DNA of 64,000 nucleotides from Myxococcota bacterium (lineage in GTDB: Bacteria; Myxococcota_A; UBA796; UBA9615; JAKLKC01): NCBI GenBank assembly GCA_023150875.1, contig JAKLKC010000023.1:29239-93238 (forward strand). Reading direction: 5' to 3'. Shown here piece by piece: positions 18,993 to 25,995 of this stretch. How positions within the stretch are numbered: position 1 is the stretch's first letter; each line of letters starts with the position of its first letter. The position numbers and the translations under genes are program-made. The notes below the pieces were generated by a model that was not told the origin of the DNA, made no database searches, and saw only the letters and a list, made by a program, of their open reading frames with translations.

Positions 18993-20600
18993 ATGGCCTT
19001 TCCCCTCCCCGCCTTGCCCTGGCCGAGGTCCCGCCCCGACGGCGCGCGACCCCTCTGGCCCCTCCTGGGCGCCGAGGCCGCCGCCCACGACGCCCGGGCG
19101 GCGGCCAAGGGGGTGCCCACCTGGGCGGCCCTGGGGGAGGAGGCACGGCGGGGGCGGGCGCGCCTGCTCCTCCCCGTCCACCGCGACACCTTCCACCGCC
19201 TGGGCCCGCTGGCCCTCGCCGCGGCGGCCCTCGCGGGCGCCCCCGCCCCACCGGCCCTCCCCGAGCCCTTCCGGCCCCGGCCCCTGCACCGGGTCGATCG
19301 CCTCCTGCCGGCGTGGCTGGAGCACCTGCGCTTCGCCCTGGCGGGGCTCCCCGTCGAAGTGGGCGAGCCCGACGACGACCTGCGGGAGCTGCTCGCCGCC
19401 GTCGCCCGCTCCGCCCACCCCGAGAACGAGGGGACGCTGCTGCGGCTCCTGGGCGCCCTCACCGGGGCGGTGTTCCGGGGCCCCCACACCTTCCACCTGG
19501 ACGTCGCCAACGCCTGCAACGTCGACTGCGTCTACTGCTGGTTCCACTCGCCCCTGGCCAAGGGGAGGCCCGACGCCGGGGCCTTCGACAGGGCGTGGAA
19601 GCGCGAGGTGGTGGAGTGGGATGTCTTCACCCGCCTGGTGGACGACCTCGCCGGCATGGGGACGTGCGAGGACGTGCTCTTCAGCGGCAAGGGCGAGCCC
19701 CTGCTCCACCCCCGGATCCTCGACATGATCCCCTACGTGAAGGGCAAGGGGATGGGACTGTCGCTGTTCACCAACGGCCTCCTGCTGCGGGAGGACGCCC
19801 GCCGGGCCCTGGTGGATCACGGGGTCGACCTGCTGTACGTCAGCCTCTCGTCGGCCTCTCCAGCGGTCTACGAGGCCCTCCACCCCGGACACCCCGGGCG
19901 GGAGCTGGACGAGGTGAGGAGGAACGTCTCCGAGCTGACCCGGTCGAAGCGCGAGGCGGACGCGGAGTCGCCGCGGGTGATGATGGTCGACGTCGTGACC
20001 ACCCGCAACTGCGCGGAACTGCTTGACTTCTACGAGATGTCCCGGGACCTGGGCGCCGAGTTCGTCCGCTACCAGCTCGTGCACGTCCAGCCCTACAACC
20101 GCGAGCTGATGCTCCTGCCCGACCAGGTCGGGCGGCTTCGGGAGGACCTCGCCGAGGCCCACCGTCGGGAGGCCGCGGGTGGGCCCCGCATCGTGGACAA
20201 CATCGACTGGCAGGTGGAGACGCTGGACCCGGCCACCGGCAGGTGGGGCCACGCCCGCCTGCCGGGGGAGGGCTGCTACGTCGGCTGGACCTTCAGCCGC
20301 TCCTGGACCAACGGCGACGTCTCGTTCTGTTGCTCCCCGAAGGTGGTGGACAACCTGAACGAGCGGGGCTTCGCGGAGATCTGGAACGGCGAGACGTACT
20401 CCGCCTTCCGCAACGCGGCCCGGGACCTCGCCCGGCACGGGGACCTGACGTTCCGCAACGGGGCCAGGCTGCTGGGCGATCACTGCGCCGGCTGCCCGAA
20501 CTACGAGGGGATCGGCCGGCTCGCCGCCGACCTGCGCCGGTATGGACTGGACCGCTTCGTGCGGGGGGCGGACGCGGAGCGCGTGTCGGGGAGGGCATGA
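18993..20600 (+). CDS. radical SAM/SPASM-type enzyme
   Basis: A 535-residue protein. Residues 1-165 are an Ala/Leu/Pro-rich N-terminal domain without a recognisable fold. The radical SAM cluster motif CNVDCVYC (about Cys175, Cys179, Cys182) follows DVANA, and FSGKGEPLLHP and LSLFTNGLLL are typical core strands. The C-terminus has further cysteines in GEGCYVGWTFSRSWTNGDVS, FCCSPKVVDN and DHCAGCPNYEG, the pattern of a SPASM domain binding auxiliary Fe-S clusters. SPASM enzymes often modify peptides or other enzymes, but no small precursor gene is evident nearby. TAGACT (18982-18987) ends 5 nt before the ATG, so the mRNA may be leaderless. Confidence 0.85.
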   Translation: MAFPLPALPWPRSRPDGARPLWPLLGAEAAAHDARAAAKGVPTWAALGEEARRGRARLLLPVHRDTFHRLGPLALAAAALAGAPAPPALPEPFRPRPLHRVDRLLPAWLEHLRFALAGLPVEVGEPDDDLRELLAAVARSAHPENEGTLLRLLGALTGAVFRGPHTFHLDVANACNVDCVYCWFHSPLAKGRPDAGAFDRAWKREVVEWDVFTRLVDDLAGMGTCEDVLFSGKGEPLLHPRILDMIPYVKGKGMGLSLFTNGLLLREDARRALVDHGVDLLYVSLSSASPAVYEALHPGHPGRELDEVRRNVSELTRSKREADAESPRVMMVDVVTTRNCAELLDFYEMSRDLGAEFVRYQLVHVQPYNRELMLLPDQVGRLREDLAEAHRREAAGGPRIVDNIDWQVETLDPATGRWGHARLPGEGCYVGWTFSRSWTNGDVSFCCSPKVVDNLNERGFAEIWNGETYSAFRNAARDLARHGDLTFRNGARLLGDHCAGCPNYEGIGRLAADLRRYGLDRFVRGADAERVSGRA

Positions 20601-20706
20601 GGGCGCCACTCACATCGGGAGGACCGGCGGGGCGTCCCCCCTTCCGCGCCCTTGCCCCGTGGGCCGCCGCGTCCATGGTGGACCGGGCCAGGGAGGCTGC
20701 CCGACC

Positions 20707-23409
20707 ATGGGACGAACACGCGCCGTCGATGAGCCCCTCCGGCGGGACGTCCGCCACCTGGGCCGGGTCCTCGGGGACGTGCTGGTGGCCCTGGAGGGCG
20801 GCGAGGTCTTCGAGCTGGAGGAGAGGGTCCGCCGCCTCGCCATCGAGCGGCGCCGCGGACCCCGGGGCCGGCGCGAGGCCGCCGCCGCGGAGCTGTCGGA
20901 GCTGCTCGCGTCCCTCCCCCTGACCACGGAGGTGCCGGTGATCCGGGCCTTCGCGACCTACTTCCAGCTCGTGAACGTCGCCGAGCAACACCACCGCGTC
21001 CGCCGTGCCCGGGCCCACGCCGGGGACCCGGAGCCCCAGCGCGGCTCCCTCCTGTCGGTCCTCCGGGACGCTCGGGACGCGGGCAGGACCGCCGAGCAGG
21101 TGAGGGCGGCGTTCCAGGGCCTGGAGATCACCCTCACCCTCACCGCCCACCCCACCCAGGCCCTCCGTAGGACGGTGCTGGACAAGCTCGACCGGATCTC
21201 CAGCCACCTGGAGGAGGCGGACCGGTGCGCCCTCACTCCCCGGGAGCGGGAGGCGTCGCACCGGGAGGTCCGGGAGGAGGTCACCGCCCTGTGGCTCACC
21301 GACGAGGTGCGCCACGAGAGGCCCACCGTGGGCGACGAGGTGAAGAACGTCCTGTGGTACGCCGAGGGGGTGCTGTGGGACCGGATCCCCGAGCTGACCC
21401 GCGCCTTCGACGACGCCTTCCGACGGGTCTACGACGAGCCCCTGGGTGTCACCCGCACCCCCCTCCGGGTCCACTCCTGGGTGGGGGGAGACATGGACGG
21501 CCACCCCGGGGTCACCCCCGAAGTCTTCGAGGACGCCCTCCACGCCTACCGCGCCCGGGGTCTGCGGCGGCTGCTCCGGGAGGTCGAGGCGCTGGGGGGC
21601 GCCCTCTCGGCCTCGTCGCGCGCCGTCCCGAGCCCCCCGGCCCTGGCCGCCTCCCTCGGGGCGGACTCCCTCTCCATGCCCGAGGTCGCCGCCCGGATCG
21701 ACCTCCGCACCGAGGGGGAGCCCTGGCGCCGCAAGCTCCGCTTCGTGGAGGCCCGCCTCGCCGCGTCCGCCGCCCGGTCCGAGGCCCACCGGGCGGCCCC
21801 GGGGGAGGGTCCTGCCCCCGGGGCGACCCATGGCGAGCCCTCGGGCCGGGGCGCCCTCCCCTACCGCGCCGCCGGGGAGCTCGCGGCGGACCTGGACCTC
21901 GTCGCCGACACCCTCCTCGCCGCCGCGGGCCCCGACTCCGGGGAACGCCTCGCCCGGGATCTCTCCGAGCGGGTCCGGGCGCTGGGGATGGGATCGGCGG
22001 AGCTGGAGATCCGCGTACCCGCGGAGGACGCCCGGGACGGCGCCTCCGCCCTCCGGCGCGACACCGAGCCGGGCCCGGGGGGTGCCCGTCTCCTCGCCTC
22101 CCTGCGCCGGCTGGCCTCGGCCCAGGCCGAGGGGGGCGAGGAGATCTGCCGGACCCTGATCCTGTCCATGGCCCGGGACGCCGACGACGTGCTGGCCGCC
22201 CTCGCCTGCGCCCGGGCCTGCGGCGCGTGGGACGAGGCGCGGGGCTGCGCCCGCCTGGACGTGGTGCCCCTCTTCGAGCAGCTCCAGGACCTGGACGGGA
22301 GCCCCATCGTGGTCCGTGCGCTGTTCGCCGACCCGGGCTACCGCCGCCACGTCCACGCCCGGGGGGTCCAGGAGGTCATGCTGGGCTACAGCGACTCGGG
22401 CAAGCAGGTGGGCCTGCTGGCGGCGAGCGGAGCCTTGCGCCGGACCCAAGCGGCCCTCGCGGAGATCTGCCGGGCCGAGGGGCTGCCCCTACGGGTCTTC
22501 CACGGCCGGGGCGAGTCCGTCGCCCGGGGAGGCGGACCGGCGCAGCAGGCGATCCTCTCACTGCCCGCCGGCAGCGTGGCGGGTCGCTACAAGGCCACCG
22601 AGCAGGGGGAGGCGCTGGACCATCGTTACGCCCGGCCCGCCCTGGCCATGCGGACCCTTGAGCTGTTGGTGGGGGGCGCCCTCCTCCACACCCTCGGCGC
22701 CGAGCCCCGCCCCGATCCCGCACGGGAGGCCGCCTACGCCGGGGCCTTCGACGCCCTCGCCGAGGCCGGCCGGGACGCCTACCGCGCCCTGGTCTGGGAG
22801 GAGCCGCGGTTCGTGGACTTCTTCGAGGCGGCGACCCCCATCGACGAGATCGCCCGCCTCCCCATCGGCTCCCGCCCCTCCCGCCGCCGGGCGGGCGGCG
22901 TCGACGCGCTCCGGGCCATCCCCTGGGTCTTCGCCTGGACCCAGACCCGGGCCATCCTGCCGGGCTGGTATGGCGTCGGTTCCGCGCTGGACTCCTTCTC
23001 CGGGCGGGGCGGCGGCCCGGACCTGCTGCGGGAGATGTACGGCGCCTGGCCCTTCTTCCGGGCGGTGATCGACAACGTGGAGATGGTCCTGGCCAAGACC
23101 GACCTCCCCATCGCCGCCCGCTACGCCGACCTGGCGCCCCCAGACGCCCGGCGCGCCGTCTGGCCCAGGATCGTGAAGGAACACGCCCGAACCCGTCGCG
23201 CTGTACTCCGAGTGAAGGGGACGAGGCGCCTCCTCGCCGACAACCCCACCCTCGCCCGCTCCATCGCCCTCCGCAACCCCTACGTGGACCCCATGAACTT
23301 CCTCCAGGTCGAGCTGCTCCGCCGCCGCCGCGAAGGGCAGCCCGGCTGCGACCGCCCCCTCCTGCTCACCCTAGGGGGGATCGCGGCGGGGATGAGGAAC
23401 ACGGGTTGA
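20707..23409 (+). CDS. ppc: phosphoenolpyruvate carboxylase
   Basis: Adds bicarbonate to phosphoenolpyruvate to give oxaloacetate, refilling the TCA cycle. The 900 residues fit the bacterial enzyme. Visible motifs are LTAHPTQALRRTVLDKL (catalytic His, near 148), VMLGYSDSGKQVG, FHGRGESVARGGGP near 599, KATEQGE, IPWVFAWTQTR and the invariant C-terminus GIAAGMRNTG. Two blocks differ from the common form: GGDMDGHP replaces GGDRDGNP, and HGRGESVARGG replaces HGRGGSIGRGG; the catalytic His and Arg residues are kept. The ATG at 20707 follows GGGAGG by 10 nt. The 237 nt downstream to 23646 show no convincing gene. Confidence 0.95.
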   Translation: MGRTRAVDEPLRRDVRHLGRVLGDVLVALEGGEVFELEERVRRLAIERRRGPRGRREAAAAELSELLASLPLTTEVPVIRAFATYFQLVNVAEQHHRVRRARAHAGDPEPQRGSLLSVLRDARDAGRTAEQVRAAFQGLEITLTLTAHPTQALRRTVLDKLDRISSHLEEADRCALTPREREASHREVREEVTALWLTDEVRHERPTVGDEVKNVLWYAEGVLWDRIPELTRAFDDAFRRVYDEPLGVTRTPLRVHSWVGGDMDGHPGVTPEVFEDALHAYRARGLRRLLREVEALGGALSASSRAVPSPPALAASLGADSLSMPEVAARIDLRTEGEPWRRKLRFVEARLAASAARSEAHRAAPGEGPAPGATHGEPSGRGALPYRAAGELAADLDLVADTLLAAAGPDSGERLARDLSERVRALGMGSAELEIRVPAEDARDGASALRRDTEPGPGGARLLASLRRLASAQAEGGEEICRTLILSMARDADDVLAALACARACGAWDEARGCARLDVVPLFEQLQDLDGSPIVVRALFADPGYRRHVHARGVQEVMLGYSDSGKQVGLLAASGALRRTQAALAEICRAEGLPLRVFHGRGESVARGGGPAQQAILSLPAGSVAGRYKATEQGEALDHRYARPALAMRTLELLVGGALLHTLGAEPRPDPAREAAYAGAFDALAEAGRDAYRALVWEEPRFVDFFEAATPIDEIARLPIGSRPSRRRAGGVDALRAIPWVFAWTQTRAILPGWYGVGSALDSFSGRGGGPDLLREMYGAWPFFRAVIDNVEMVLAKTDLPIAARYADLAPPDARRAVWPRIVKEHARTRRAVLRVKGTRRLLADNPTLARSIALRNPYVDPMNFLQVELLRRRREGQPGCDRPLLLTLGGIAAGMRNTG

Positions 23410-23646
23410 ACGGCCGGTCGATTGCCGCATCCGATCCGGAAGCCGTCACGATTGTGCCGTAGGATGGTTGCTTCAGAAGGCGGAGGCAGCGCGCAAGAAG
23501 GACATCTGGATCGTTGGTGGAGGCGACTTGCCGGTTGGGTGATCTTGGCCCCCCACGGGTCTCTCGCCTGCGAGGGCGGTTGGCACGACGGATCCCGCTC
23601 TCATGCGCAGTCGCGTTCCAGCGTCCTCGCCCCCTGATGAAGGCCC

Positions 23647-24006
23647 TCAGTCCCCCATCTCGGCTCGCAGCAGGCGGACTTGGCGCTCCAGCTCGCCGAG
23701 TTCCACCTCGACCACCGTACGCACGATCTCGACGTCAATCCCGAAGTACTCGTGGGCAACCACGTTGCGGAAGTCGGCGACGTCCCGCCACTCGACCTGG
23801 GGGTGGGCACGCCGGAAGTCCTCGGGGATCTGCCGGGCCGCTTCGCCGATGACCTCCAGGTTTCGGAGGACCGCGTCCCAGCGCATCCGGTCGGCCACGA
23901 CCTCGGCGAAGGTCCGCCCCTCCGTGTAGGTGAGGACACGGCCGATGCACTCCAGGATGTCGTCAAGATACTGCCGGGAATCCCGGGATCTCGACCGAAT
24001 CTTCAC
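23647..24006 (-). CDS. hepT: HepT-like ribonuclease toxin (DUF86)
   Basis: The toxin of a type VII HepT/MntA system: a HEPN-fold RNase that is silenced when its antitoxin adds AMP to a tyrosine in the active-site motif. The 119 residues show the RX4HXY motif as Arg80, His85 and Tyr87 (FRNVVAHEYFGID), and the upstream helix LRNLEVIGEAARQIP typical of DUF86. The GTG at 24006 is preceded by GGGAG. It overlaps the mntA gene by 44 nt, so the two are translated together. Confidence 0.92.
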   Translation of the reverse strand: MKIRSRSRDSRQYLDDILECIGRVLTYTEGRTFAEVVADRMRWDAVLRNLEVIGEAARQIPEDFRRAHPQVEWRDVADFRNVVAHEYFGIDVEIVRTVVEVELGELERQVRLLRAEMGD

Positions 24007-24289
24007 GGATTGTCTCCCAGAGGTGGGGGCGGACCGCGGCGGAGGTCACCAGGTCGACCTTCCTGCCGAGGGCCCCCTCCAGGAGCCGCTTGGCTCCCAC
24101 CCAGGCGCGAAAGCTCGCCTGATCGAACTCGACCAGGAGGTCTACGTCGCTCTCCTGGGTGGCCTCTCCCCGAGGGAAGGAGCCGAACAGGACGAGACGC
24201 CGGACGCCGAGGGCCCGGAGAGCTTCGCTCTGGGACTGGATGGTGGCGATGACTTCGTCGCTGGAGGCCGGAACCCGCACGGCGCTCAT
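23963..24289 (-). CDS. mntA: MntA-like nucleotidyltransferase antitoxin
   Basis: A 108-residue minimal nucleotidyltransferase that neutralises HepT by AMPylation. The family motif GSX10DXD is complete: Gly36-Ser37, Asp48 and Asp50 in LFGSFPRGEATQESDVDLLV. The C-terminal part (LEGALGRKVDLVTSAAVRPH) is normal for the MNT fold. The ATG at 24289 is chosen because the open frame upstream adds only a Pro-rich stretch. It precedes hepT, the usual order. The palindrome CATGGTTCCATG overlaps the start codon. Confidence 0.9.
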   Translation of the reverse strand: MSAVRVPASSDEVIATIQSQSEALRALGVRRLVLFGSFPRGEATQESDVDLLVEFDQASFRAWVGAKRLLEGALGRKVDLVTSAAVRPHLWETIREDSVEIPGFPAVS

Positions 24290-24427
24290 GGTTCCATGAT
24301 CTGGGGGCGGCCGGGCCGCCGGGTCAAGACCCACTCATCGAAAAGACATCGTTCGCCTCGGCCGGGAGGGAGGAAAGGGCGGTCAAGCGCCTGACCGCCC
24401 GCCCCGCCAGGCGCAGCCCGGGGCCCC

Positions 24428-25459
24428 TCACGCGCCTGGGCCTCCGGAGCGGGAGCCCTCGCCCCCCTCGCCGCGCCCCGGCGCCGCCTCGACGCGCAGC
24501 GGGGGCACGCCGACGACGTCGATCGTCGCGGACGCGACGGAGATCCCCTCTCGATCGAATGCGTCCAGCACGTCGCGGGTGATCCGGTCCTTGAGATCCC
24601 GGATGCCGTGATCCGGGGCGACGAACCGCACCGTCGCCTCGATCCAGTTGTCCGTCAGGCGCAGGTAGACCTGCGGCGATACCTCCCCCCGCTCCAGGAA
24701 GTAGCGCCGGCGCATCGCCTCGATCGCCTCCGCCCCGACGTCCGCGAGGCGGACGGTGTGCCGGGCGGCCGCGTCGAGCAGGATCCGTTCGGCGGCGCGG
24801 CGATCCGCGCGGTACGGGATCGGGACGGTGAGCTCCTCCCAGATGTAAGGGAAGTCGTGGGTGTAGTTGTAGACGGGCTCGTCGAAGACCTTGTCGTTGG
24901 TGACGGTCACGATGCGGCCGGTGTACTGGCGGCTGCGCACCCACATCTCGGGCTCGGCGGCGCCGGCGGTGGTCGGCGGCTGGCCCATCTCCATGATCCG
25001 TGTCTGGATGAAGCCGAGCCCGATCACGTCGCCGCGCACGCCGGCCATGCGGATCCGGTCGCCGACCCCGAAGGTCCGGCCGCGCAGGATCACGAGGTAG
25101 CCCGCGAACGCCGTGACCACGCGCTGCAGGGCGAAGGCGAGGCCCGCGGTCACCAGGCCCACCACCATCGCCAGCCGGTCCGGATCGTCGAACCAGATCG
25201 AGACGAGGACGACCAGGGTCACCACGGTGACCGAGAGCGAGATCCCCTGGCGGGACCAGAAGCGCACCCGCTCCCCTGCGCGCCGGCCGACGACCACGGC
25301 GGCGAGCGCCCGGAGCAGGCGCGTCAGCGCGACGGCGAGCAGCAGGACGGCGATCGTGAAGAGGACCTTCTTGCCGGTGTCGGCGTTGATGCCGACGAGG
25401 CGGATCCCGAAGACCTCCACCGCGTCCCGCGGACCGACGAGCCGGATGAACTCCTCCAA
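24428..25459 (-). CDS. MscS-family mechanosensitive channel
   Basis: 343 residues with three or four transmembrane segments: VLFTIAVLLLAVALTRLL (near 30-47), SLSVTVVTLVVLVSIW (85-100) and the pore helix GLVTAGLAFALQRVVTAF (105-130). The cytosolic part has GRTFGVGDRIRM, the conserved step after the pore, and a beta domain with VTNDKVFDEPV. Such channels open under membrane tension and release solutes during osmotic downshock. TTG 25459 is chosen as start because GGGAGG lies 5 nt upstream and the product then begins MEEFIRLVG; no ATG or GTG gives a better start. The C-terminal tail is Gly/Glu-rich. Confidence 0.85.
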   Translation of the reverse strand: MEEFIRLVGPRDAVEVFGIRLVGINADTGKKVLFTIAVLLLAVALTRLLRALAAVVVGRRAGERVRFWSRQGISLSVTVVTLVVLVSIWFDDPDRLAMVVGLVTAGLAFALQRVVTAFAGYLVILRGRTFGVGDRIRMAGVRGDVIGLGFIQTRIMEMGQPPTTAGAAEPEMWVRSRQYTGRIVTVTNDKVFDEPVYNYTHDFPYIWEELTVPIPYRADRRAAERILLDAAARHTVRLADVGAEAIEAMRRRYFLERGEVSPQVYLRLTDNWIEATVRFVAPDHGIRDLKDRITRDVLDAFDREGISVASATIDVVGVPPLRVEAAPGRGEGGEGSRSGGPGA

Positions 25460-25995
25460 GCGGGCCTCCCACGCCCCGAGGGCACGCCTCGCAAACCTGT
25501 GGGGTGCGCGCCGAAATGGGAGAGGAGGGGATGGGCCCGTCGAGGGGCCCACCGCCCCGGGACCTCGGATCGCACGGTCGGCCCCGACGCCGGGCCGCTC
25601 CCGCGGCGCCCCCGGGGGCGTGGCGCACGGGTGTTCCCGCGGCCCACGACCGGACTCCGAAGGGTGCGGCGAGGCCCCGGCGGTCGGTCGGTGGACGGAC
25701 CCCGCCTCGACATCGTCCGGCGGACCGGCGGGCCCGGCAGCCACCACGGCGCCGCGCAGGCGCTGTGCGCGGTCCCTCCAACACCCGGGGCGTGCCCTCC
25801 GGGGCGGGACAGGGGCCGTCGCGCCCCGGTCGCCGACGGCCCAGGTGAGGCCCAGCGGCGATAGCGCCCCCGCGTGCACGCTCCACCCATGCGCGCCCGT
25901 CCTTCGCCCAAAGAGCAGAAGGCGGTCGGAAGCGGCCACACCCGTGTGCCGACGCCGAGGGCCCGTGGTACCATCCCCGCCTCGGAGGACGTACG
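25460..25995. other. 536-nt divergent spacer with an extended -10 promoter for the caspase-like gene
   Basis: This stretch separates the MscS gene from the caspase-like gene. Open frames run through it on both strands but are Arg/Pro-rich with no recognisable protein. Near its right end, TG (25966-25967) followed by TACCAT (25969-25974) makes an extended -10 for the plus-strand gene, without a clear -35. Nothing else is recognised. Confidence 0.45.

Noticed and set aside
23464..23637. Short plus-strand frame after ppc, with TAGGAT just upstream
   Set aside because: About 57 codons with no ribosome site, no family and low similarity to the usual codon pattern; not enough to call a gene.
25460..25995. 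Open frames in the MscS/caspase spacer on both strands
   Set aside because: They are Arg/Pro-rich, lack recognisable segments and have no ribosome sites; treated as non-coding.
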